Positions 29,290-37,849 of a DNA stretch of 64,000 nt are shown piece after piece (the first letter of the stretch is position 1; every line of letters begins with the position of its first letter). The DNA comes from Streptomyces caniferus. GTDB lineage: Bacteria; Actinomycetota; Actinomycetes; Streptomycetales; Streptomycetaceae. Both the position numbers and the translations under genes were made by a program. Below the pieces are notes generated by a model that was not told where the DNA came from, made no database searches, and worked only from the letters and a program-made list of their open reading frames with translations. The stretch is taken from contig NZ_BLIN01000005.1 of assembly GCF_009811555.1 (NCBI RefSeq), forward strand, positions 2,241,501-2,305,500, given 5' to 3'.

Positions 29290-30078
29290 ATGAACATTCA
29301 CAGCACAGACGTACGACGGCGCGCCCTCGCACGGCTTCGCGCAGGTTCCAGGAACGCAGACGTAGCCCGCGCCCTGGGCGTCCCCCTCGGCACCGTCGGC
29401 TATTGGCGGCACCTGGACCGCGCGAAACGCGGCGAGTGCCCGGGCGCCCACCAGCCGAAATGCCCACGTTGCGACGGGCGCGAGCTCGATGAGCCGGCGT
29501 ACTCCTACCTCCTGGCCCTGTACCTCGGCGACGGCCACATCATCCAGTACTCGGCCCACCGCGCACCGAGCCTCATGATCACGTGCGGTGACGGCTGGCC
29601 GGGCCTCATGGACGCCTGCGAAGCCGCCATGCGCGCGGTCTTACCCGACAACTCCGTGTGCCGGGTGCGCAGAACCGGCTGCCACAACGTGAAGGTCTAC
29701 TCCAAGCACCTGTGGTGCCTGTTCCCCCAGCACGGCCCCGGCAAGAAACACGAGCGGCCGATCGCGCTCGAAGCCTGGCAGCAGCGGATCGTGGACGCGC
29801 ATCCCTGGGCATTCCTCCGCGGACTCATCCACTCCGACGGCTGCCGCGTCACCAACTGGACGACCAGGATGGTGGGCGGTGCGCGCAAGCGCTACGAGTA
29901 CCCGCGGTACCTCTTCACCAACAAGTCCGACGACATCCGAAGGCTCTTCTCCGACACCCTCACCAAGGTGGGTGTCGAGTGGACCGTCCTCGCCCGCGAC
30001 GGCGACCCGTTCAACATCTCCGTGGCCCGCAAGTCCTCCGTCGCCCTCATGGACCGGCACATCGGGCCGAAGTACTGA
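29290..30078 (+). CDS. Free-standing HTH / LAGLIDADG-type homing-endonuclease-like protein
   Basis: A 262-residue protein with three parts. Residues about 8-42 form a resolvase/Trp-repressor-like helix-turn-helix (ALARLRAGSRNADVARALG, then VPLGTVGYWRHL). Residues 50-61 hold clustered cysteines (CPGAHQPKCPRC) that could bind zinc. The rest carries two LAGLIDADG-like helices, LLALYLGDGH (about 74-83) and FLRGLIHSDG (about 175-184), each with an acidic Asp where the metal-binding catalytic residue sits. Two motifs in one chain mean it could act as a monomeric nuclease. It is neither intron- nor intein-encoded here; it lies just downstream of tRNA-Leu, a placement I recall for related Streptomyces genes. 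It may be a regulator, a domesticated nuclease or a mobile element. Confidence 0.75.
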   Translation: MNIHSTDVRRRALARLRAGSRNADVARALGVPLGTVGYWRHLDRAKRGECPGAHQPKCPRCDGRELDEPAYSYLLALYLGDGHIIQYSAHRAPSLMITCGDGWPGLMDACEAAMRAVLPDNSVCRVRRTGCHNVKVYSKHLWCLFPQHGPGKKHERPIALEAWQQRIVDAHPWAFLRGLIHSDGCRVTNWTTRMVGGARKRYEYPRYLFTNKSDDIRRLFSDTLTKVGVEWTVLARDGDPFNISVARKSSVALMDRHIGPKY

Positions 30079-30130
30079 CAGGGACGGCAGTCAGGTACCT
30101 CGGCCCAGCGGAATCACGGTGCGGGTGGGG

Positions 30131-31567
30131 CTACTTCGGGGAGTCGTCCTCGCCGATGTGGTGGACGCGGACGAGGTTGGTGGAGCCGGGGACTCCGGGC
30201 GGGGAGCCGGCGGTGATGATGACGACGTCGCCCTTCTGGCAGCGGCCGATCCGCAGGAGCTGCTCGTCGACCTGGGCGACCATCTCGTCGGTGGAGTCGA
30301 CGGTCGGGCCGAGGAAGGTCTCCACGCCCCAGCTGACGTTGAGCTGGGAGCGGGTGGCCGGGTCGGGGGTGAAGGCCAGGAGCGGGATGGGCGAGCGGTA
30401 GCGGGAGAGGCGGCGGACGGTGTCGCCGGACTGGGTGAAGGCGACGAGGAACTTGGCGCCGAGGAAGTCGCCGATGTCGGCGGCGGCGCGGGCGACGGCG
30501 CCGCCCTGGGTGCGGGGCTTGTTGGCCTCGGTGAGCGGCGGGAGGCCCTTGGCGAGGAGGTCTTCCTCAGCGGCCTCGACGATGCGGCTCATGGTTTTGA
30601 CGGTTTCGGTGGGGTATTTGCCGACGCTGGTCTCGCCGGAGAGCATGACGGCGTCGGTGCCGTCGATGACGGCGTTGGCGACGTCGGAGGCTTCGGCGCG
30701 GGTGGGGCGGGAGTTGTCGATCATCGAGTCGAGCATCTGGGTGGCGACGATGACCGGCTTGGCGTTGCGCTTGGCGAGTTTGATGGCGCGCTTCTGGACG
30801 ATCGGGACGGTTTCGAGGGGCATTTCGACGCCGAGGTCGCCGCGGGCGACCATGATGCCGTCGAAGGCCGCGACGATGTCGTCGATGTTCTCGACGGCCT
30901 GGGGCTTCTCGACCTTGGCGATCACGGGGAGGAAGCGGTCCTCCTCGCGCATGATGCGGTGGACGTCCTCGATGTCGCGGCCGCTGCGGACGAAGGAGAG
31001 GGCGATGATGTCGGCGCCGTAGCGCAGGGCCCAGCGGAGGTCGTCCTGGTCCTTGTCGGAGAGGGCGGGGACGGAGACGGCGACGCCGGGGAGGTTGAGT
31101 CCCTTGTGGTCGGAGACCATGCCTCCTTCGATGACCTTGGTGCGGACGTGGGGTCCGTCGACGTCGGTGACTTCGAGGGTGACTTTGCCGTCGTCGACGA
31201 GGATGCGTTCGCCGGTGGTGACGTCGGCGGCGAGGCCGTTGTAGGTGGTGCCGCAGATCTGGCGGTCGCCTTCGACGGCGGGTTCCACGGTGATGGTGAA
31301 CTCGTCGTCGCGTTCGAGAAGTACAGGGCCTTCGCGGAATCGGCCGAGTCGGATCTTCGGGCCTTGTAGGTCGGCGAGGATGCCGACGCTGCGGCGGGTC
31401 TCTTCGGATGCTTTGCGGACCCGGTCGAATCGCGCCTCGTGCTCGGCGTAGGTGCCGTGGCTGAGGTTGAAGCGGGCGATGTCCATTCCGGCGTCGACGA
31501 GGGCTTTGATCTGCTCGTACGAGTCGGTGGCGGGTCCCAGTGTGCAGACGATCTTTGCTCGGCGCAT
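30131..31567 (-). CDS. pyk: Pyruvate kinase
   Basis: Converts phosphoenolpyruvate and ADP to pyruvate and ATP, the last step of glycolysis. The 478-residue length is normal. The barrel begins with KIVCTLGPATDSYEQIKAL and MDIARFNLSHG with the substrate-binding Arg and Asn. ADLQGPKIRLGRF and the active-site ALSFVRSGRDIEDV follow. The catalytic Lys/Glu region is VIAKVEKPQAVENIDDI and GIMVARGDLGVEMP. The C-terminal allosteric domain ends near VVIITAGSPPGVPGSTNLV. It starts at ATG 31567. Streptomyces usually carry two pyk genes; this one sits beside the HTH-LAGLIDADG gene. Confidence 0.97.
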   Translation of the reverse strand: MRRAKIVCTLGPATDSYEQIKALVDAGMDIARFNLSHGTYAEHEARFDRVRKASEETRRSVGILADLQGPKIRLGRFREGPVLLERDDEFTITVEPAVEGDRQICGTTYNGLAADVTTGERILVDDGKVTLEVTDVDGPHVRTKVIEGGMVSDHKGLNLPGVAVSVPALSDKDQDDLRWALRYGADIIALSFVRSGRDIEDVHRIMREEDRFLPVIAKVEKPQAVENIDDIVAAFDGIMVARGDLGVEMPLETVPIVQKRAIKLAKRNAKPVIVATQMLDSMIDNSRPTRAEASDVANAVIDGTDAVMLSGETSVGKYPTETVKTMSRIVEAAEEDLLAKGLPPLTEANKPRTQGGAVARAAADIGDFLGAKFLVAFTQSGDTVRRLSRYRSPIPLLAFTPDPATRSQLNVSWGVETFLGPTVDSTDEMVAQVDEQLLRIGRCQKGDVVIITAGSPPGVPGSTNLVRVHHIGEDDSPK

Positions 31568-31712
31568 GTTTCGACTCTATGACTTACCGAGCGGTAGGGA
31601 ACGGTGGAGAAGTGACTGCCCAACGAGCGCTTGATGAAAGGCTGTTGACAAGTATTGGAATGGGCATGCAGCCGCTCCGATGAGCGGAAATTCATTCTCC
31701 GGCACGGAGATC

Positions 31713-32450
31713 TCACAGTGCGGGACGGGTCATCGTAAAGCGTGCGTTGACGTGGGCGTGGACGGTTTGGCGCTGGGGTTCGAGTTCGAGGGCGGGGGCG
31801 GATTCCTGGGTGACGGGGCCGCCGTAGCCGCCGAAGGAGCGCATGGCGGGGGTGGCCGCGGGGGCGGCGCTCTCGGCGCCGAGGTCGGCGATTTCGAGGA
31901 GGGCGTCGAGGCGGGCGCCGAGGGCTTCGGCGTACTCGCGGGCGCGCTGGACGGCTTCGCGGACGGCTTGGGTGCGGGCCGCGCGGTGGGCGGGTGAGTC
32001 GGGGCGCAGGTCCCACCACGGGCCGTCGACGCGGGTGAGATCGAGGTCGGCGAGGCGGGTGGTGAGCTCACCGAGGGTGGTGAAGTCGTTGAGGGTGGCG
32101 GTGTGGGTGACGCGTCCGTGGTAGGCGCGGACACGTTCGTGGCGGCCCTTCTCGGTGAGCTGGGGGGTGAGGCTGAAGGTGCCGGTTTCGAGCTTTTCGA
32201 TGGCGTCGCCGTAGCTCTTGATGAGGGTGAGGGCTTGCTCGTTGCGGCCGGTGAGGGCGGTGAGGGCGGCGGTGCGGTCGGTGCCGCGGGCGCTGATGGT
32301 GACGGCGATGCGGGCGATTTCGGGGTCGACGTCGAGGCGGGCTTCGCCGCGTACGGCGAGGCGGGGGGTGTCCGGGGTGCCGTAGGGGAGGGCGGTCGGA
32401 GTGGTGCCGGTGGCGGGGGCGGCGGGGGTCTCGTGGGCGGGGTCGGTCAT
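31713..32450 (-). CDS. SIMPL-domain protein
   Basis: A 245-residue protein of the SIMPL (DUF541) family. These fold into a beta-rich domain and are found in many bacteria as proteins of poorly known, often envelope- or stress-related function. The domain begins with RLAVRGEARLDVDPEIARIAV (in part) and includes LTGRNEQALTLIKSYG and ARTQAVREAVQRAREYAEAL. The terminal part has the small beta strands of the family. No signal peptide is visible, unlike E. coli YggE, so it may be cytoplasmic. ATG 32450 avoids a His/Pro-rich leader present in the longer frame. Confidence 0.82.
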   Translation of the reverse strand: MTDPAHETPAAPATGTTPTALPYGTPDTPRLAVRGEARLDVDPEIARIAVTISARGTDRTAALTALTGRNEQALTLIKSYGDAIEKLETGTFSLTPQLTEKGRHERVRAYHGRVTHTATLNDFTTLGELTTRLADLDLTRVDGPWWDLRPDSPAHRAARTQAVREAVQRAREYAEALGARLDALLEIADLGAESAAPAATPAMRSFGGYGGPVTQESAPALELEPQRQTVHAHVNARFTMTRPAL

Positions 32451-32688
32451 GGGTGGCTCCCGGTTTCGGGTTCGCTGTGCGGTGGGGTGGTGCTCGGGGT
32501 GTGGGTGGTGCTCGGGGCGTGGGGGTGTGGGTGGCGAGGGTCGCATATCGGGGCGGGTCGGGGCGGGTGATCCGAGGGGGCGGGCGAGGGGTGTTGCGCG
32601 GGGGGTGGCTGCGCCAGAATCTACGCGCGTTGGCCCGCTGTGCGGCGGCGCTCATCCGCGTTTTTGGCGTTCATCCAAGGGAGTTGGC

Positions 32689-34506
32689 ATGTCGCTCGAC
32701 CGTAGGAAGTTCTTGGGGCGTTCCGTGGTGACGGGGGCCGGAATGGCGCTCGCGGGGGCGGCGGGTGCGCCGGCGGCGGAGGCGACGGAAGCGGCGCCGG
32801 GCTCCGGCCGCCGTGGTCACCGGCGGGAGCGGTACGCCTTCACGGTGATGGGCACGACGGATCTGCACGGCAACGTCTTCAACTGGGACTACGCGACGGA
32901 TGCGGAGTTCGACGATGCGGCGCACAACGATGTCGGGCTGGCGAAGATCTCGACGCTGGTGACTCGGGTGCGGCGGGAGAAGGGGCGGCGGAACACGCTG
33001 CTGATCGACGCGGGTGACACCATTCAGGGCACGCAGCTGGCGTATTACTACGCCAAGGTGGATCCGATCACGGAGCCGGGCGGGCCGGTGCATCCCATGG
33101 CGCGGGCGATGAATGCGATCGGCTATGACGCCGCGGCGCTGGGGAATCATGAGTTCAATTACGGCATTCCGGTGCTGCGGAAGTTCGAGGAGAGCTGTGA
33201 CTTTCCGCTGCTGGGGGCGAATGCGGTGGATGCGAAGTCGCTGCGGCCGGCGTTTCGGCCCTATGTGCTGAAGCGGTTGCGGTCACCGCGCGGGCGGGAG
33301 GTGACGGTGGCCGTGCTGGGGCTGACGAATCCGGGGATCGCGATCTGGGACAAGGCGCATGTGCAGGGGAAGCTGGCGTTTCCGGGCCTGGTGGAGCAGG
33401 CGGCGAAATGGGTGCCGAAGCTGCGGTCGATGGGCGCGGATGTGGTGATCGTGGCGGCGCATTCCGGGATGAGCGGTACGTCCTCGTACGGGGATCAGTT
33501 GCCGTATGTGGAGAATGCGGCGGCGTTGGTGGCGGAGCAGGTGCCGGGGATCGATGCGATTTTGGTGGGGCATGCGCATGTGGAGGTTCCCGAGCGGCGG
33601 GTGGTGAACAAGGACTCGGGCCGGGAGGTGGTGTTGTCGGAGCCGTTGAAGTGGGGGCAGCGGCTGACTCTTTTCGATGTGGAGGTGGAGTGGCGTCGGG
33701 GGCGTTGGGAGGTGGGGTCGGTCGGTTCACGGGTTCTGAACGCGAATGCGGTGGCGGAGGATGCGCGGATCACCGGGCTGCTGCGGGCGGAGCACCGGAA
33801 GGTCGTGGCGTATGTGAACCGGGTGATCGGCCGGTCGAAGGCGGAGATGACGGCGGCGGAGGCGCCGGTGAAGGACACGCCGGTGCTGGATTTCATCGCG
33901 TTCGTGCAGGCGGAGGTGGTGCGTAAGGCGCTGGCGGGGTCGGCGTACGCGTCGTTGCCGGTGTTGTCGCAGGCGTCGTGTTTTTCGCGGACCGCGAGGG
34001 TGCCGGAGGGGGATGTGTCGATCCGGTCGATGGCGGCGCTGTATCCGTTCGACAACACGCTGGAGGCCCGGGTGCTGACGGGTGCGCAGGTGCGGGCGTA
34101 TGTGGAGTTCTCGGCGCGGTATTACGTGCGGACGGCGGCCGGTGGTCCGGTGGATCCGTCGAAGGTGACGAATGCGGACGGTACGCCGGATTACAACTAT
34201 GACGTGGTGAGCGGTCTCTCGTACGAGGTCGATATCGCGAAGCCGGCGGGGCAGCGGATCGGGAAGCTGATGTTCGACGGGAAGCCGCTGGACGACGGGG
34301 CGCGGTTCGTGCTGGCGGTGAACAATTACCGGGCGAGCGGTGGCGGTAATTTCCCGCATGTGGCGGCCGCGGAGCAGGTGTGGTCGACGTCGGACGAGAT
34401 CCGGAATCTGATCATCGGGTGGGTGCAGGAGAGCGGGGAGATCGATCCTGCGGAGTTCGCCTCGGTGGACTGGAAGTTGACGCGGGACGGGGTGCCGGTG
34501 TTCTGA
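32689..34506 (+). CDS. Tat-exported 5'-nucleotidase / metallophosphatase
   Basis: A 605-residue secreted hydrolase that removes phosphate from extracellular nucleotides. It opens with a twin-arginine signal (DRRKFLGRSVVTGAGMALAG). The N-terminal calcineurin-like metallophosphatase domain has MGTTDLHGNVFNWD, LLIDAGDTIQGTQLA, ALGNHEFNYGIPVL, VVIVAAHSGMSG and ILVGHAHVEVPE. These supply the dimetal ligands. The C-terminal substrate-binding 5'-nucleotidase domain includes SIRSMAALYPFDNTLEARVL and the purine-stacking region VLAVNNYRASGGGNFPHV. ATG 32689 follows AAGGGAG. It is divergent from the SIMPL gene and is probably phosphate- or nucleotide-scavenging. Confidence 0.94.
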   Translation: MSLDRRKFLGRSVVTGAGMALAGAAGAPAAEATEAAPGSGRRGHRRERYAFTVMGTTDLHGNVFNWDYATDAEFDDAAHNDVGLAKISTLVTRVRREKGRRNTLLIDAGDTIQGTQLAYYYAKVDPITEPGGPVHPMARAMNAIGYDAAALGNHEFNYGIPVLRKFEESCDFPLLGANAVDAKSLRPAFRPYVLKRLRSPRGREVTVAVLGLTNPGIAIWDKAHVQGKLAFPGLVEQAAKWVPKLRSMGADVVIVAAHSGMSGTSSYGDQLPYVENAAALVAEQVPGIDAILVGHAHVEVPERRVVNKDSGREVVLSEPLKWGQRLTLFDVEVEWRRGRWEVGSVGSRVLNANAVAEDARITGLLRAEHRKVVAYVNRVIGRSKAEMTAAEAPVKDTPVLDFIAFVQAEVVRKALAGSAYASLPVLSQASCFSRTARVPEGDVSIRSMAALYPFDNTLEARVLTGAQVRAYVEFSARYYVRTAAGGPVDPSKVTNADGTPDYNYDVVSGLSYEVDIAKPAGQRIGKLMFDGKPLDDGARFVLAVNNYRASGGGNFPHVAAAEQVWSTSDEIRNLIIGWVQESGEIDPAEFASVDWKLTRDGVPVF

Positions 34507-34560
34507 GGTCCGGTGGACCGGTGGGGGCCGCGGACGCCGCGCGGGGGCGGTCGTGGCCTC

Positions 34561-34614
34561 TCCCGGTCCGCGGCTCTCTCCCGGTCCGCGGCTCTCTCCC
34601 GGTCCGCGGCTCTC
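34561..34614. repeat. Three perfect 18-bp tandem repeats
   Basis: TCCCGGTCCGCGGCTCTC occurs three times in succession at 34561, 34579 and 34597 and then degenerates for about 60 bp (CCCCGGTCCCGGCTCTCC and variants). It fills most of the gap between the convergent nucleotidase and monooxygenase genes. Confidence 0.85.
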
Positions 34615-34770
34615 CCCCGGTCCCGGCTCTCCCCCTCCCCCCGGCTCATCCTCGGTTCCAGCCCTCCCCCGGTTCCGGCTCGCTCCCTTCGTTCCCGGCT
34701 CTCCCCTGCCCCCGTGTGCCCGATGGCGCCGTACACCGCTGCCGAGGTGAACGGGCCGGAGGGAGTGCGG

Positions 34771-36207
34771 TCAGCGGCGGGGAACGAGGGTGGAGCCCTG
34801 GCGGGGGACCTTGCCCGTGCGTCCCGTTGAGGGCTGCGGGAGGCCGAAGCTCGTGAAGGCGGTGCGGCTGGGGAGGGGGTAGGGGGTGTTGCCGGTGACG
34901 GAGTTGAGGATGGTGGCGCTGCGCCAGGCGGCGAGGCCGAGGTCGGGGGTGCCCACGCCGTGGGTGTGGGTCTCGGCGTTCTGGACGTAGACCGAGCCGG
35001 TGATGGCGGGGTCGAGGACGAGGCGGTGGTGTGCGTCGATCCGTGGGCGCGCGCCGGAGTCACGGCGTACGTAGGGGTCGAGGGCGGCGAGAAGGGTGTC
35101 CATGCGGCGTTCGCGGTAGCCGGTGGCGAGGATGACGGCGTCGGTGGTGAGGCGGGAGCGGGTGCCCTGCTGGGTGTGGTCGAGGTGGAGTTCGACCTTG
35201 GTGGTGCCGACGCGGCCCGCGGTGCGGACGAAGACTCCCGGGGTGAGGGTGGCGTCGGGCCAGCCGCCGTCGAGGGTGCGGCGGTAGAGCTCGTCGTGGA
35301 TGGCGCCGAGGGTGTCGTGGTCGATGCCTTTGTGGAGCTGCCACTGGCCGGGGACGAGGTCGTCGCGGACGCGTTCGGGCAGGGCGTGGAAGTAGCGGGT
35401 GTAGTCGGGCGTGAAGTGTTCGAGGCCGAGTTTGCTGTATTCCATGGGGGCGAAGGCGGGGGTGCGGGCGAGCCAGTGGAGGCCTTCGCGGCCGGCGGGG
35501 CGGGCCCGGAGCTGATCGAGGAAGATCTCGGCGCCCGACTGGCCGGCGCCGATGACGGTGACGCGGTCGGCGGCGAGCAGGGTTTCGCGGTGGTCGAGGT
35601 AGTCGGCGGAGTGGATGACGGGGACGGCGGGGGCCTCGGCGAGGGGGCGGAGGGGGACGGGGATGTGGGGGGTGGTGCCGATGCCGAGGACGAGGTTGCG
35701 GGCGTAGGTGCGGCCGAGGGCTTCGGCTTCGCCTTCGGCGTCGAGCTGGGTGAAGTCGATTTCGAAGACTTCGCGTTCGTGGTTCCAGCGGACGGCGTCG
35801 ATCTGGTGGCCGAAGTGGAGGCCGGGCAGGTTTTCGCTGACCCAGCGGCAGTAGGCGTCGTATTCGGCGCGGTGGAGGTGGAAGCGTTCGGCGAAGTAGA
35901 AGGGGAAGAGGCGCTCGCGGGTTTTGAGGTAGTTGAGGAAGGTCCAGGGGCTGGCGGGGTCGGCGAGGGTGACCAGGTCGGCGAGGAAGGGGACTTGGAG
36001 GGTGGCGCCGTCGATGAGGAGGCCGGGGTGCCAGTGGAAGGCGGGGCGCTGGTCGTAGAAGGCGGTGCGGAGGGGGGTAAGGGGGTGGGCGAGGGCGGCG
36101 AGGGAGAGGTTGAAGGGGCCGATGCCGATGCCGGCGAGGTCGAGGGGTTCGTCGGGGCTCGTGGTGTCGGTGGTGGCGGGGCTTTCGGGGTGCGGGGTGG
36201 TGCTCAT
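34771..36207 (-). CDS. Lysine/ornithine/diamine N-monooxygenase (IucD/SidA/DesB family)
   Basis: A flavin- and NADPH-dependent N-hydroxylase making the hydroxylamine used to build hydroxamate siderophores. It has 478 residues. The FAD motif is LAGIGIGPFNLSLAALAH (about 24-41). FHWHPGLLIDGATLQVPFLADLVTL is the substrate/flavin region (given in part: WHPGLLIDGATLQVPFL). VTVIGAGQSGAEIFLD is the NADPH-binding fold, and VILATGYRERRMDTLL is the late conserved motif. The ATG 36207 overlaps the decarboxylase stop (ATGA), so the pair is translationally coupled; by analogy with desAB the substrate would be cadaverine. No acyltransferase or NIS synthetase gene follows it here. Confidence 0.88.
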   Translation of the reverse strand: MSTTPHPESPATTDTTSPDEPLDLAGIGIGPFNLSLAALAHPLTPLRTAFYDQRPAFHWHPGLLIDGATLQVPFLADLVTLADPASPWTFLNYLKTRERLFPFYFAERFHLHRAEYDAYCRWVSENLPGLHFGHQIDAVRWNHEREVFEIDFTQLDAEGEAEALGRTYARNLVLGIGTTPHIPVPLRPLAEAPAVPVIHSADYLDHRETLLAADRVTVIGAGQSGAEIFLDQLRARPAGREGLHWLARTPAFAPMEYSKLGLEHFTPDYTRYFHALPERVRDDLVPGQWQLHKGIDHDTLGAIHDELYRRTLDGGWPDATLTPGVFVRTAGRVGTTKVELHLDHTQQGTRSRLTTDAVILATGYRERRMDTLLAALDPYVRRDSGARPRIDAHHRLVLDPAITGSVYVQNAETHTHGVGTPDLGLAAWRSATILNSVTGNTPYPLPSRTAFTSFGLPQPSTGRTGKVPRQGSTLVPRR

Positions 36208-37638
36208 CGAGGCGTGTGGCCTTCCACGAGTTTGAGGAGGGTGGTCAGGTCTCCGGGTTGGGTGTGGGGGTTGAGGAGAGTGGCTTTGAGCCAGAGGCCG
36301 GTGGGGGTGGTGGCCCGGCCGAGGACGGCCTGTCCGTCGGTGAGGAGGGTGCGGCGGATGGTGGCGAGGGTGGCGTCGTCGGCGCCGGTGGGGCGGAAGA
36401 GGACCGTGCTGAGGAGGGGGCGGGAGTGGAGTTCGTAGCGGGGGGTGGGCCTCGATGAGGTCGGCGAGGGTCTGGGCGGCGGCGAGGGTGCGGTCGACGA
36501 GTTCGCCGAGGCCGTGGCGGCCGAGGGCCTTGAGGGTGACGGCGATCTTGAGGATGTCGGGGCGGCGGGTGGTGCGCAGTGAGCGGCTGAGCAGGTCGGG
36601 GAGGCCGGCTTCGGTGTCGTCGTCGGCGTTGAGGTAGTCGGCCTGGTGGGCGAGGGGGGCCAGGGTGGCGGGGCCGGGGACGGCGAGGAGGCCGGCCGCT
36701 ACGGGTTGCCAGCCGAGTTTGTGCAGGTCGAGGCTGACGGTGTGGGCGCGGGCGAGGCCGTGCAGGGCGCTGCGGTGGGTGTCGCTGAAGAGGAGGGCTC
36801 CGCCGTAGGCGGCGTCGATGTGGAAGCGGGCGCCGTGGTGGTCGGCGATGTCGGCGAGGGCGGGGAGGGGGTCGATGGCGCCGGAGTCGGTGGTGCCTGC
36901 CGTGGCGGTGAGGAGGACGGGGCCGGTGCGTCCGGCGAGGTTGGCGAGGCAGGTGTGGACGGTGTCGGGGGTGAGGATGCCGTCGGGGGTGGGGAGGGTG
37001 AGGGGTTCGGGGAGGCCGAGGAGCCAGGCGGAGCGGTGGATGCTGTGGTGGGCGTTGGCGCCGCAGACGACCTGGAGGGGGCGGGCGGGCCGGTGCGGCT
37101 CGGTCGCGGAGCCGTCGGGGGCGGCGGCTTCGCGGGCGAGGAGGAGGGCGAGCTGGTTGGACTCGGTGCCGCCGGTGGTGATCAGTGCGTCGGGTTCGGT
37201 GGCCCGCGGGTAGACCAGCGCGGCGAGCGCACGGCTGGTGAGGGCTTCCAGTGCGGAGGCGGCGGGGGCCTGGTCCCAGGAGTCCATGGAGGGGTTGAGG
37301 GCGCCGGCGGCGAGGTCGGCGGCGGTGGCGAGGGCCAGCGGCGGGCAGTGCAGGTGGGCGGCGCAGTGGGGGTCGGCCGGGTCGGCGGCGCCGGCGGCGA
37401 GGGTGTGGACGAGGGTGCGCAGGGCGGTGTGCGGGCCGGTGCCGTGGTCGGGGAGCAGGGGGTGGCAGGCGTCGCGTACGGCGCGGGTGACGGTGGCGGG
37501 GCCGCCGGACGGGAGGGGGCCGGCGCGGTGCTCGGCGCCGGTGGTGAGGGCGTCGAGGACGGTGTCGAGGAAGGGGCGGAGTGCGCGGGGGCCGTTGGTG
37601 CCGCCTGCGAGGGCGGTGCCGGCAGGGGGCACAGGCAT
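36204..37638 (-). pseudogene. PLP-dependent lysine/diamino acid decarboxylase (DesA-like), frameshifted
   Basis: A group II (aromatic/DesA-like) decarboxylase that would make cadaverine or a related diamine for the monooxygenase. ALITTGGTESNQLALLLARE binds PLP phosphate, FHIDAAYGGALLFSD supplies the ring-pairing Asp, and SLDLHKLGWQPVAAGLL contains the Schiff-base Lys. The frame is intact to LIEAHP. There a run of six G (36440-36445, plus strand) shifts it. With five G, reading continues RYELHSRPLLSTVLF... to a stop at 36204-36206 and gives a normal 477-residue enzyme. As written, the out-of-frame path has no stop and runs in frame into the monooxygenase, a 955-residue fusion. This is a base-call error, a true mutation or a functional shift; the sequence alone cannot decide. 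Confidence 0.82.
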
Positions 37639-37849
37639 CAATGTGCTTTTCTGTCAGGGGAGTTGGGGCGTCGGTACCTTGGGGACAGCCCTCGGGCAGC
37701 GCTAAGTTACTTTCCCTGTACAGCCTGTATCCACTGGTTGAGCGGTCATACCACCCGTAAGCGGTACGGGTGTACCGCAGGTGTTCGGGTGACGTCGGCC
37801 TGCCACCGGCACCCGTGCGCGGGGTGCGACGACGCGTCAGGATGGCCTG

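Noticed and set aside
37639..37760. Possible iron box upstream of the DesA-like gene
   Set aside because: No match to the TTAGGTTAGGCTAACCTAA-type palindrome was found; only a weak TAACTTAGC word is present.
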